A stretch of DNA of 64,000 bases, from contig DATFBM010000012.1 in assembly GCA_035253825.1 (NCBI GenBank), positions 153,961-217,960 of the forward strand. The letters run 5' to 3'. The notes under the pieces were generated by a model. The model ran no database searches. It was not told where the DNA came from and worked only from the letters and a program-made list of their open reading frames with translations. The position numbers and the translations under genes were made by a program. The stretch's first letter is position 1, and each line of letters begins with the position of its first letter. Shown here piece after piece: positions 39,732 through 48,337 of the stretch. This stretch comes from JACCTH01 sp035253825 (GTDB lineage Bacteria; Actinomycetota; Acidimicrobiia; Spongiisociales; ZC4RG35).

Positions 39732-40718
39732 ATGGGCCAAAGACGACCCAAGGTGGCGATTCTCGGAACCCGCTTCGGCGGTTTTGATGTCGAGCGCCAG
39801 ATTCTCGGCGATGTTGAACTCAGTTCGGGTCACGCCCGAAACCGCGCCGAGATCTTGGAGGTGGCGACGGGAGCAGATGTGATTCTCGCCGGTGCCGCGC
39901 CGGTGTTCGACGCCCAGACGCTGGAGGCATTGCGGGCTCGGGCGATCGTCCGTCTCGGAGTCGGCACCGACACTATCGATCTCGACGCTGCTCGTCAGCT
40001 GGGCATGTGGGTAGCAAACGTACCGGACTACGGGACTGAGGCCGTCGCCTTGCACACGGTGACCCTCGTTCTCGCCTGCCTTCGCCGATTGACTCAGGCC
40101 GACCGCCAGATGAAGAGTGGCGCGTGGGGCGTGGCCGACTTGCGTCCGCTCCATCTACCGCCGTCGCTCACCGTCGGATTGATCGGATTCGGGCGGATCG
40201 GTCGACGTGTCGCCCAGATGCTGAAGGGTGTCGGGTTTGACCGCTTCTTGGTGGCAGATCCGATACCCGCTGCTCTCAGCGGAGACCTTGCAGACCTCAA
40301 TGTCAAGTTCGTCAAACTACCTGACGTTCTTACCACCGCTGACGTCGTGAGCCTGCACGCTCCCCCGGAAGCCCGCGGCCATCTGCTCGGGTCTTCTGAA
40401 TTGAGTCTGATGAAAGAGGGTTCGGTTCTGGTCAACACGGCCCGGGGAGCCTTGGTTGACGCCGTTGCCCTCATTAGCGCACTCGCCCAAGGCCGGCCGG
40501 CGATGGCGGCTCTGGATGTCTTCGAGCACGAACCGCCCGATGTCACGATTTTCGAGGGCATCGGTGATCACTTGATCCTCACACCGCATATGTCCTGGTA
40601 CACCGAGGAGAGCGAGCTGGCTCTTCGTCGACAGGGAGCAGCCGAGGCGCTCCGAATTCTCCAATCCCAACCGCCACTAAACGCGGTGGTGACGCCTGCC
40701 GGGAGCGAAGTTTCGTGA
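39732..40718 (+). CDS. D-isomer-specific 2-hydroxyacid dehydrogenase
   Basis: A 328-residue protein of the D-2-hydroxyacid dehydrogenase family (PGDH/C-terminal-binding-protein-like). The nucleotide loop GLIGFGRIGRRVAQMLKG is near residue 152-169. The catalytic Arg lies in SVLVNTARGALVDAVAL, the Glu in DVFEHEPPDV and the His in ILTPHMSWYTEESE. NVPDYGTEAVALHTV marks the family's core helix. It reduces 2-oxo acids or oxidises 2-hydroxy acids. Two starts are possible: ATG 39732 with GAGGG close by, which I chose, or GTG 39720, which overlaps the preceding stop as GTGA and would add four residues. Confidence 0.9.
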   Translation: MGQRRPKVAILGTRFGGFDVERQILGDVELSSGHARNRAEILEVATGADVILAGAAPVFDAQTLEALRARAIVRLGVGTDTIDLDAARQLGMWVANVPDYGTEAVALHTVTLVLACLRRLTQADRQMKSGAWGVADLRPLHLPPSLTVGLIGFGRIGRRVAQMLKGVGFDRFLVADPIPAALSGDLADLNVKFVKLPDVLTTADVVSLHAPPEARGHLLGSSELSLMKEGSVLVNTARGALVDAVALISALAQGRPAMAALDVFEHEPPDVTIFEGIGDHLILTPHMSWYTEESELALRRQGAAEALRILQSQPPLNAVVTPAGSEVS

Positions 40719-41479
40719 GCCCGACCCTCCGCTCGATCTACGACCTGACCTCGCCCGACGTCCGTGAACTCCTCGACCGCAGCCGACGGGTGGTGATGCC
40801 GTTTGGAAGCATCGAGCAGCACGGCCCCCATCTCCCCTGTGGAACTGACATGATGGCAGCCGACCTGGTGGCGGTGGAGCTCGCCGAGATCCTCGACGCG
40901 ATCATCGTCCCCGCCGGCCCCTATGGGGTTACCCCGATTCATGCAGGCCACCCGGGCACTGTCTCGTTACGACGAGACGTCTTCGAGCGGTATCTTGCCA
41001 ACCTCTCTGAAGAGATGGTTGCGATGGGTGCTCGCACCTTCGTCTTTGTCAATTGGCATGAAGGCAACATCGCCTCGCTCGACTCGGTAGCTACCGACCT
41101 CCAGTCAAAGAACGACGTGCTCGTGGTCACCGCCCACGCCTGTTACACCGCGCAGCGCATCTATGCGCCGGCTGGGGGCGAGCTCACTCACGGGGGAGGA
41201 ATAGAGACCCTCGCCGTCCTAGCCCACCAGCCCGAGCTGGCCCGCCTCAACCGGGCTGGGATGCCCACGAGACCAGAAGGAGCCGAAGAGCTCGATGCCA
41301 TGCGACGTTCGCGCGAGGTCTACGGCTACATAACTGATATCACCGAGATCGCCGATCAAGGCTGGTATGGAAATCCGGCCTGGGCCGACGAATCTGCGGC
41401 GGCTGACTTTGCCCAGACCGTCGCTACTGAGATTGCGGTAGCCGTCGAGGAGATCTTGAAAATGAGAGGTCGGTCATGA
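40715..41479 (+). CDS. Creatininase-family amidohydrolase
   Basis: A 254-residue protein of the creatininase family (PF02633), which also includes FAPy deformylase and MftE-like peptidases. Metal-binding blocks are intact: MPFGSIEQHGPHLPCGTDMMAAD near 29-51 (E and H ligands, then D), HAGHPGTVSLRRDVF, FVNWHEGNIASL near 107-118, and HGGGIETLAVL near 158-168 (E ligand). Members hydrolyse cyclic or linear amides through a binuclear metal site. The GTG start overlaps the preceding stop by four bases and the stop overlaps the cupin ATG likewise. Together with the two creatinase-fold M24 genes in the island it suggests cleavage of C-N bonds. Confidence 0.9.
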   Translation: MSPTLRSIYDLTSPDVRELLDRSRRVVMPFGSIEQHGPHLPCGTDMMAADLVAVELAEILDAIIVPAGPYGVTPIHAGHPGTVSLRRDVFERYLANLSEEMVAMGARTFVFVNWHEGNIASLDSVATDLQSKNDVLVVTAHACYTAQRIYAPAGGELTHGGGIETLAVLAHQPELARLNRAGMPTRPEGAEELDAMRRSREVYGYITDITEIADQGWYGNPAWADESAAADFAQTVATEIAVAVEEILKMRGRS

Positions 41480-41862
41480 CCGTCGTCGGACCAGGGGAAC
41501 TCGAGTTCCGCGAACTCCCGGGCCGGACGACCTCCGATCCTTTCCGGAATGCGGGGCACGGCGCTTCGACGGTGCGCCAGGTCACGATCGAATACGTCCC
41601 TTCCCGGTCTCCTCACCTACATCCCGAAAGTGAGGAGATTGTCTACGTGGTTGCCGGGACCGGCCGGGTTTGGCTCGATGGAGTCTTCCACCCGGTCGGA
41701 CCTGGCAGCTGGTATCGAATCCCGGCGCGCACACCCCACGCCACCTTGGCTGATCAGGGCGAGACGATGTCCCTTTGCTGCTTCTTCCCCCACGACGACT
41801 TTGCCAACAACATCGAAGAGCTCGACCTGATAATCAGCGCCGAGGAGGGAGGAGGGAAGTGA
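41476..41862 (+). CDS. Cupin-domain protein
   Basis: A 128-residue single-domain cupin. Motif 1 contains SPHLHPESEEIVYVVAGTGRVWLDG (near residues 48-72), with two His and the Glu of a metal site. Motif 2 contains PGSWYRIPARTPHATLA with the last His. Small cupins of this kind act as isomerases, dioxygenases or sugar-binding helpers; I cannot tell which. It overlaps both neighbours by four bases (ATGA, GTGA), so it is made with the creatininase-like and Gfo/Idh enzymes. Confidence 0.88.
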   Translation: MTVVGPGELEFRELPGRTTSDPFRNAGHGASTVRQVTIEYVPSRSPHLHPESEEIVYVVAGTGRVWLDGVFHPVGPGSWYRIPARTPHATLADQGETMSLCCFFPHDDFANNIEELDLIISAEEGGGK

Positions 41863-42917
41863 CTAAGGGAGTGAAGCTCGCATCGATTGGGTTAGGGCGG
41901 TGGGCCCGGGTCCTGGCACGGGGAGCGCAAAGAGGATCGGTGATTGAGCTGGCGAGCTGCTTCTCCCGCTCGGCCGAGCGCCGCGCCGCCTTTCAGGAAG
42001 AGTTTGGCATCCCCAAAGCGGCAGCAACCCTGGACGAGCTGTTGGCCGACCCCGAGATCGAAGGGGTATTGGTGACCACGCCCAACGACACCCACAAGGC
42101 CGTGATCTTGGAGAGCTTGGATGCCGGCAAGGCGGTCTACACCGATAAGCCGATCGCCCACACCATGGAGGATGCGGGAGTGATCGCCCGGGCGGCCGCC
42201 GCCTCGGGCCTGCCCTTTGCGGTGGGCCATAGCGCACGCCGGCTTGGTGGACATCGAGCAATGAAGCAATGGATCGAGACCGGGAAGGTGGGGCGGGTTT
42301 CGCTGGCCGAGGCGAACTTCTCCAACGAGCGGGGACTGGAGCTGACCACTGACACCTGGAGGTGGTTCGCCGACAAGAGCCCGGGCGGGGCGATGATCCA
42401 GCTCGGCGTTCATCACGCCGACAACCTGCAGTACCTGCTTGGCCCGGTGGCGGCCGTTTCCAGCCACGCCCGCAAGCTCTACACCCGGGCCGAGGTCCCC
42501 GATGCGGTCATGTCGATCCTCGAGTTCGAGTCGGGACCGCTTGGCTACCTGGGAACGGGATGGGCCTCACCCGGGGTCTATCAGCTCCGGCTCCAAGGAA
42601 CGGAAGCCAATCTGTTCTACGACCTCGACTTCAACAATTGGGATGAGTCCCACCAGGTCGACTCGAAGAGCACCTTGGTCAGCCAGGCCTATCGAGAGTC
42701 GGTGAGGCCACCAGTCGACATCCCCTCCACCGACATGTTCCGCGAGCAGCTAGACGAGTTCGCCCTCGCCATTCGGGGGGAGGCCGAGGTCGAGGTGGGA
42801 ACGCTGGAGGCGATCCGAGCCCTGGCCGTGGTCCACGCCGCCTTGGAATCCTCACAACGAAATGGTGAGGCAGTAGCGGTAGCACCGATGGTGGAGAGGG
42901 CCGGAGCCCTCCAATGA
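41859..42917 (+). CDS. Gfo/Idh/MocA-family oxidoreductase (copy 2)
   Basis: A 352-residue oxidoreductase. The Rossmann loop is ASIGLGRWARVLARGAQRG near 8-26 and the family motif TDKPIAHTMEDAGVIAR near 93-109 has the catalytic Lys-Pro. The block WRWFADKSPGGAMIQLGVHHADNLQYLLGP near 166-195 includes the conserved GGAMxxxGxHxxD with His and Asp, better preserved than in copy 1. The GTG at 41859 overlaps the cupin stop and follows AGGAGGGAGGAGGG, a strong ribosome-binding site, so I trimmed 28 codons of upstream reading frame. It probably oxidises a polyol- or sugar-like intermediate. Confidence 0.91.
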   Translation: MTKGVKLASIGLGRWARVLARGAQRGSVIELASCFSRSAERRAAFQEEFGIPKAAATLDELLADPEIEGVLVTTPNDTHKAVILESLDAGKAVYTDKPIAHTMEDAGVIARAAAASGLPFAVGHSARRLGGHRAMKQWIETGKVGRVSLAEANFSNERGLELTTDTWRWFADKSPGGAMIQLGVHHADNLQYLLGPVAAVSSHARKLYTRAEVPDAVMSILEFESGPLGYLGTGWASPGVYQLRLQGTEANLFYDLDFNNWDESHQVDSKSTLVSQAYRESVRPPVDIPSTDMFREQLDEFALAIRGEAEVEVGTLEAIRALAVVHAALESSQRNGEAVAVAPMVERAGALQ

Positions 42918-44017
42918 GGGTCGATCCAGCCACCACTCGCACCCTGCACCACGAGGACCCGCAGGTTCAAGAGGTCCTCGACATCTGGGCGGCGCGGTTT
43001 CTCCATGGTCAGATCGAGCTGGGCGATCTGACGACGACGGTCGGCCGGATCAAAGGGTGGTCGGACTGGGGACCCGAATGGATGAAAACGGGTCAGGGCC
43101 ACGAGGAGCTGGGTGAAACAGCCTGGGCCGAGGGTCGTCGCCTTTCGGCGGTGAGCCATTTCGTTTCGGCGGCGCGTTGCTACCACCTCTCCTACTTCCT
43201 CTCCGTCGATGACGAGGAGGCCCATTCCCGGGGCCTGGCCAAGATGTTGGAGTGTCACGATCGGGTTCTCCCCTACATGGAGCCCGCGGTCGCGAAAATC
43301 GCCATTCCCTTTCTTGGAGCCGATCTCTCAGGGCTGTTGAGCATCCCCGCCGGCGAGGGTCCCCACCCGCTGGTGATTCTTCTCCCAGGCTTGGACTCGA
43401 CCAAGGAGCAACGCCACGGTGGGCGAGGCTCGCTACTTCGCCGCGGAATGGCGGTGCTCAGTCTCGACGGCCCCGGCCAAGGCGAGATCAGCCTCAAGCT
43501 GCCAATCCGCCACGACTACGAGGTGGCCGTCTCCGCCGCCATCGATCTCCTGAACGATGACGATCGAATTGATGCCAGCCGGGTGGGCCTGATCGGAGCC
43601 AGCCTGGGTGGCTATTACGCCTGCCGGGCGGCCGCCTTCGAGCCGCGGGTGAGCGCGGCCGTGGCCAACTGCGGCCCTTATCGCTGGATCGAGTGCTGGG
43701 ACGAGCTGCCGGCGGTGACCAGAGATGCATTTCGCAAGTACTCGTGGTCGTCCTCGGCGGACGAGGCCCGAGAAAAAGCCAAGGCCCTCGACCTCACCGG
43801 TGTCGCCGAGAGGATCTCCCAGCCTTTGCTTGTGGTCCACGGCATGCTCGATCCCCTGATCGGTGTCGACCATGCCCAGCGCATCGCCGCAGAGGCACCC
43901 AACGCCACTCTGATCACGATTGAAGAAGCCACCCACGGAGTCAGCAACCTGGCCTACAAGTTCGCTCCATGGACAGACGATTGGATGGCGGAGAGGTTGG
44001 GCGGGCGGGTCAGGTGA
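42914..44017 (+). CDS. DHPON-hydrolase-like alpha/beta hydrolase (copy 1)
   Basis: A 367-residue hydrolase of the FrsA/2,6-dihydroxypseudooxynicotine hydrolase branch; length equals, to my memory, that of the Arthrobacter nicotine enzyme. The N-terminal ~130 residues form a helical cap. The alpha/beta core has PLVILLPGLDSTKEQRHGG, the nucleophile S230 in LIGASLGGYYA, the acid D313 in VVHGMLDPLIG and the base H341 in EEATHGVSN, a complete triad. DHPON hydrolase breaks a C-C bond in a side chain next to a carbonyl, so a similar retro-type or ester reaction is plausible. ATGA overlap with the gene before and GTGA with the gene after. Confidence 0.88.
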   Translation: MRVDPATTRTLHHEDPQVQEVLDIWAARFLHGQIELGDLTTTVGRIKGWSDWGPEWMKTGQGHEELGETAWAEGRRLSAVSHFVSAARCYHLSYFLSVDDEEAHSRGLAKMLECHDRVLPYMEPAVAKIAIPFLGADLSGLLSIPAGEGPHPLVILLPGLDSTKEQRHGGRGSLLRRGMAVLSLDGPGQGEISLKLPIRHDYEVAVSAAIDLLNDDDRIDASRVGLIGASLGGYYACRAAAFEPRVSAAVANCGPYRWIECWDELPAVTRDAFRKYSWSSSADEAREKAKALDLTGVAERISQPLLVVHGMLDPLIGVDHAQRIAAEAPNATLITIEEATHGVSNLAYKFAPWTDDWMAERLGGRVR

Positions 44018-45774
44018 CCTCCCGCGGGGACGAGCACACGTTCGCCATCTCGGCCGACGGGATGTGCATTGACTACCAGGTGCCGGTGACGATGAGCGAT
44101 GGGGCCGTATTGCGGGCCGACGTCTTCCGACCCGAGACCGATGGCCAGTACCCGGTGATTCTCTCCCATGGCGTCTACGCCAAGGGTCTTCCCTTCAATG
44201 GCCCCATCTACCGGATGCAGTGGGACAAACTGGTGGCCAAGGACCCATCGCTCCTCGAGTGCTCGACAGGGAAGTACCAGGCGTGGGAGGTAACAGACCC
44301 CGAGCGCTGGGTCCCCTCCGGCTACGTCGTGGTGCGGGTCGACTCGCGCGGGGCTGGTTGGTCGCCGGGCATCCTTTGGCCGCGCAATCCGAAGGAGTAC
44401 GACGACATCGCCGAGTCGGTGGAGTGGGCAGCATCCCAGCCCTGGAGCGATGGTCGGGTGGGAATCATGGGCATCTCCTATTACGCGGTGATGGCGTGGG
44501 CGGCGGCTGAACGCCAGCCTGATCACCTCGCCGCCATCATCGCCTGGGAAGGCTTCAACGATCCCTACCGGGATGCCTATTACCACGGTGGCATCCTCAG
44601 CGAATTCACCAGGCGCTGGCAGGAGCGTCAGATCAATCCGATCCAATATGGGCGCGGCTCGCGCGCTCCGGTGAACCCCAACACCGGACAGTCGGTCGCC
44701 GGCCCCGTCGATCTTTCCGAAGAAGAGCTCGCCGCCAACCGAGTGGAGTCGTTCCCCGACATCAAGGCCCATCCCCTCGACGACGAATGGCATCGAGCCC
44801 GCGCTATCGGCCTAGAGAAGGTGACTGTTCCATTTCTGTCGGCGGCCAACTGGGGCGGGCAAGGGATCCACCCCCGCGGCAACTTTCGTGGATTCGTTGA
44901 AGCGGCTTCGGGCCAGAAATGGCTTGAGGCCCATGGCGACACGCATTGGACTCATTTCTACTCCGAATACGGGCGCGACCTGCAGAAGCGATTCTTCGAC
45001 CATTTCTTAAAAGGCGAGGACAACGGCTTCGACCGCACACCCCGAGTTCAGCTCAACATCCGTCATCCCGGTGAGAAATTCGAGTGGCGGGGAGAGAACG
45101 AGTGGCCCTTGGCCCGCACCATCTGGACGACGCTCCACCTCAATGGCGACCAGGCTCTTTCCACCGAGCCGGCCGCGACGGCAACCTTATGGCAGTACGA
45201 CCCCATGGGCGAGGGGCTCCATTTCGCCATGGCGCCCTTCACCGAAGAGACCGAAATAACGGGGCCGCTTGCCGCCAAGCTGTTCATCTCTTCGACGACG
45301 AAGGACGCCGATCTCTTTCTCATCCTGCAGTTGTTCGATCCCGGCGGCAACGAGGTGACGTTCGAAGGTTCCACCGACCCCAACACGCCCATCGCCAATG
45401 GATGGCTCCGCGCCTCCCACCGCGCCCTCGACCCGATGAGAAGCAAGCCATGGCAGCCCTTTCATCTCCACGATCGCATCGACCCTCTCCAACCGGGTGT
45501 GGTCTACGAGCTCGACATCGAGATCGTCCCCACCTGCATCGTGGTTCCTACCGGCTATTGGCTCGAGCTCTGGGTCAGGGGCAGGGACTACGAGTACCGG
45601 GGACCGCTCGACGAGTACGGCCAGGCCTTTTATTACGCCACCCGCGGCACCGGAGGTATGACCCACGCTGACCCCGACGACCGGCCAGAGGAGCTTTTCG
45701 GAGGACAGGTCACCCTGCACGCCGGCCCCCACCACCCCTCACACCTCCTCGTACCTCTCGTACCGCCAAAATGA
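44014..45774 (+). CDS. CocE/NonD-family hydrolase (copy 2)
   Basis: A 586-residue serine hydrolase related to the protein at 31580-33352. Landmarks: GAVLRADVFRPETDGQYPVILSHGVYAKGLP near 33-63, VVRVDSRGAGWSPGI, nucleophile S155 in GIMGISYYAVMAW, and the His region HGDTHWTHFYSEYGRDLQKRFF. The C-terminal beta domain has ITGPLAAKLFISSTTKDADLFLILQLFDPGG and ANGWLRASHRALD. Both copies share the unusual GISYYA nucleophile loop and the WGGQG(I/L)HxRGN block. I took the GTG at 44014 as start because it overlaps the preceding stop (GTGA); a longer version from 43969 would overlap by 49 bases. Likely cleaves an ester or amide of the island's substrate. Confidence 0.9.
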   Translation: MTSRGDEHTFAISADGMCIDYQVPVTMSDGAVLRADVFRPETDGQYPVILSHGVYAKGLPFNGPIYRMQWDKLVAKDPSLLECSTGKYQAWEVTDPERWVPSGYVVVRVDSRGAGWSPGILWPRNPKEYDDIAESVEWAASQPWSDGRVGIMGISYYAVMAWAAAERQPDHLAAIIAWEGFNDPYRDAYYHGGILSEFTRRWQERQINPIQYGRGSRAPVNPNTGQSVAGPVDLSEEELAANRVESFPDIKAHPLDDEWHRARAIGLEKVTVPFLSAANWGGQGIHPRGNFRGFVEAASGQKWLEAHGDTHWTHFYSEYGRDLQKRFFDHFLKGEDNGFDRTPRVQLNIRHPGEKFEWRGENEWPLARTIWTTLHLNGDQALSTEPAATATLWQYDPMGEGLHFAMAPFTEETEITGPLAAKLFISSTTKDADLFLILQLFDPGGNEVTFEGSTDPNTPIANGWLRASHRALDPMRSKPWQPFHLHDRIDPLQPGVVYELDIEIVPTCIVVPTGYWLELWVRGRDYEYRGPLDEYGQAFYYATRGTGGMTHADPDDRPEELFGGQVTLHAGPHHPSHLLVPLVPPK

Positions 45775-46697
45775 CGATGATTCAGCCGATCAGATACATT
45801 CCGCACTTGATGCGGATGGTCAGCCCCCACCGGATTGCCGTTGGAATCAGTCTCGTGCTTGCCGCCTGCTCGGGCCCTGGAACCCCTACCGACCCGACGC
45901 CGGCGCCATACGCCGCCGACGTCGATGTTGGGGGCCGAAAGCTCCACATCGTCTGCGCTGGCCCGACCAACACCGGTAGGCCGACGGTCGTCTTCGAGAA
46001 TGGTGGCGGCCCCACCTTTCGGACCTGGTCCCGAGTGATGGACGAACTCCAAACCACGGACAGAAGCTGCGCCTACGATCGAGCCGGCATCGGACTCAGT
46101 GATGCCGCGCCGATGCCATGGACGAGGCGAGATCAGGTAAACGACCTCGCCACTCTGCTCGATGCTGCTGGCGTCGGCGGCCCGATCATCCTCGTCGCCC
46201 ACAGCCTCGGTGGCTGGAACGCGATCGTCTTCACGGCCGATCACCCAGATCGAGTCGTAGGGGCCGTCCTCGTAGATATCTTGCCCCCAGGACTCGAGCG
46301 CCGACTGCTCGAGGAGTTGCCGCCCGAGGGGCCGGGCGAGCCCGAGGTCGTCCGCCAGGCCCGGGAGGAATTCACGGCCTTCTGGACTGACCCGTCGATG
46401 AACCCAGAAGGACTCCACATCGCCGACAGCGAGGCACAAGTGTTGGCCGCCCCAGGCTTCGGCGGTCGTCCGACTGAGGTCCTATGGGCAACCGACACAG
46501 AGCTAACCGTGTGGCCGGGCTTCGAACCCAATCTTGTCGCACGGCTCAATGCCGCCATCGAGGATCTCCGCCGCGAGGTAGAAGGGCTAGCCGATAACCC
46601 AAATGTCACCTGGATCGACACGGGCCACGCCATCCAGGAGGAGCGCGCCGAAGTCGTCATCGAGGCCATACGGCGAGTCTTGGACCAGCTCGCGTGA
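45771..46697 (+). CDS. Lipoprotein alpha/beta hydrolase
   Basis: A 308-residue exported hydrolase. The N terminus ends in the lipobox VLAAC (Cys 33, or 18 if translation starts at the second internal Met, MVSPHRIAVG), so the enzyme should sit on the outer face of the membrane. The mature domain is a haloperoxidase/proline-iminopeptidase-type fold: VVFENGGGPTFRTWSRVM, AYDRAGIGLSDA, the nucleophile in VAHSLGGWNAI (S near 143) and the His in WIDTGHAIQEER. A member of a cytosolic operon that is itself exported suggests that a first cleavage occurs outside the cell. ATG overlaps the CocE stop (ATGA). Confidence 0.87.
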   Translation: MTMIQPIRYIPHLMRMVSPHRIAVGISLVLAACSGPGTPTDPTPAPYAADVDVGGRKLHIVCAGPTNTGRPTVVFENGGGPTFRTWSRVMDELQTTDRSCAYDRAGIGLSDAAPMPWTRRDQVNDLATLLDAAGVGGPIILVAHSLGGWNAIVFTADHPDRVVGAVLVDILPPGLERRLLEELPPEGPGEPEVVRQAREEFTAFWTDPSMNPEGLHIADSEAQVLAAPGFGGRPTEVLWATDTELTVWPGFEPNLVARLNAAIEDLRREVEGLADNPNVTWIDTGHAIQEERAEVVIEAIRRVLDQLA

Positions 46698-48280
46698 CGA
46701 CGACCACAGATTTCGTCGTTGCCGGTGGAGGCCACAACAGCCTGATCACCGCGGCTTACCTGGCAAAGGCGGGTTACGAGGTGGTGGTCCTCGACGCTCG
46801 GCGCGAGGTGGGTGGAGGCGCCTCCACCGAGGAGATCCTGCTCCCCGGGTTCTGGTTCGACACCTGCTCCACCGGCCACACCCTGATCCAGGTGAATCCA
46901 CTGCTCGCAAGGGACGAGCTGGGATTGCTGTCGGAGTTCGGCCTTCAGTATCTCGATCCTGATCCGGTGGCGCATGTCGTCTTCCCCGATGGCGAACGGT
47001 TCACCATGTGGCTCGACCTCGACCGCACCCTCGACGAGATCGGGAGGTTCTCAAAGAGCGATGCCGCCGCCTACCGACGGATGCTCGAGGAATTCGACGC
47101 GGTGAAGGGAATCTATGGCGAATACCGCTTCACTCCCATCGGGTATGGCCCTTCCCTCGAGGAAAGACTCGCCAATCAACCGATGGGCACGGTGTGGATG
47201 CGCCGCAACGTCATGTCGGCCTGGGAGGTGATCCGACGGGAATACGAGAGCCGGCACGTGCGCGCCTTCATGGCGTGGATGGCGTTCCAAACGGCCCAGC
47301 CCCTCGAGTCACCTGGCTCCGGCTATCTGGCTTACTCCTTGGTCGGAGGTCGTCAGCGGCGGAGTTGGTCGGTTCCGGTCGACGGTTCTTCGAGCCTGCC
47401 CAGGGCCATCGTCGCGGCTCTCGAGAAAGCGGGCGGCACAGTCATCACCGATACGTTGGTGACCTCCCTGATCGTGGAGGGGGGGCGGTGCGTCGGGGTG
47501 GAGAGCGATGGCGGGACCCAGTATCGGGCTCGTAAGGGCGTGGTCTCCTCGATCCATATCAAGAGGCTGGTCGAGATGGCGCCCGCCGCCGTCTGGGGTG
47601 AAGGCTTTCTCTACGGTGTCGACACCTACGACCCGGGGCTCTCCTCGTTCGCTTCCTACTACGCCACCAGTGAGGCCCCCAGATTTCCGACCGACGACGG
47701 AGAGATCGAACCCGTCTCGGCGGGACCGGCGCCATGGGTCGAGGACGTCATCGAGTTCGGGCGGGGGTTGCGCGAGGGTCGGCTCCATCGACCAGGGACA
47801 TTCCTCCTCTTCGCCACTCCCACCATCATCGACCCCTCTCGCGCCCCGGAGGGAAAGCACACGGTGAAGATCCTCAGCCTCGCTCCCTACGAAGCTCCCG
47901 CCGACCTTGGTGATTGGGAAACGGGGAAGGAAGTTCTGGCGGAGGAGCATCTACGGGTCCTCCAGCAGTGCGCTCCCAACCTGACGGATGAGATGATTCT
48001 CGCCCGCAAGGCCAAGAGCCCAGTCGACATCGAGGCGGCCAATCCCCACATGTTTCGAGGGACCATCCATGGCGGCGACCGGAGTCTCGCCTACGGCGGC
48101 GCCCAGCGACCGGTCCCCGGTTGGGCCCAACACCGGATGCCCATCCCCGGCCTTTATCAGACCGGTGCCACCACCCACCCCGGCGGATCGATCACAGGAG
48201 GCCCGGGAAGGAATGCAGCAATCGTCATCCTGAATGATCTCGGCACCACTATCGAAAAAGTTGTCTCAAACGAACCCTAA
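46694..48280 (+). CDS. FAD-dependent oxidoreductase (phytoene desaturase/PYROXD2-like)
   Basis: A 528-residue flavoprotein. The FAD loop is DFVVAGGGHNSLITAAYLAKAGYEVVVLDARREVGGG near residues 6-42, the extended dinucleotide-binding motif of the phytoene desaturase/carotenoid isomerase-like family. The central part includes GGRQRRSWSVPVDGSSSLPRAIVAALEKAGGTVITD, usual for this family's substrate cap. The C-terminal flavin motif is GLYQTGATTHPGGSITGGPGRNAAI near 492-516. The GTG overlaps the lipoprotein stop (GTGA). I see no other carotenoid gene here, so a desaturation or oxidation of the island's substrate is more likely than carotenoid synthesis. Confidence 0.9.
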   Translation: MTTTTDFVVAGGGHNSLITAAYLAKAGYEVVVLDARREVGGGASTEEILLPGFWFDTCSTGHTLIQVNPLLARDELGLLSEFGLQYLDPDPVAHVVFPDGERFTMWLDLDRTLDEIGRFSKSDAAAYRRMLEEFDAVKGIYGEYRFTPIGYGPSLEERLANQPMGTVWMRRNVMSAWEVIRREYESRHVRAFMAWMAFQTAQPLESPGSGYLAYSLVGGRQRRSWSVPVDGSSSLPRAIVAALEKAGGTVITDTLVTSLIVEGGRCVGVESDGGTQYRARKGVVSSIHIKRLVEMAPAAVWGEGFLYGVDTYDPGLSSFASYYATSEAPRFPTDDGEIEPVSAGPAPWVEDVIEFGRGLREGRLHRPGTFLLFATPTIIDPSRAPEGKHTVKILSLAPYEAPADLGDWETGKEVLAEEHLRVLQQCAPNLTDEMILARKAKSPVDIEAANPHMFRGTIHGGDRSLAYGGAQRPVPGWAQHRMPIPGLYQTGATTHPGGSITGGPGRNAAIVILNDLGTTIEKVVSNEP

Positions 48281-48337
48281 GGCTTCAGCAGGCGGATTCG
48301 GCATGTTTCAGCCTTTGGTATGCGAAAGGAGGTTGGT

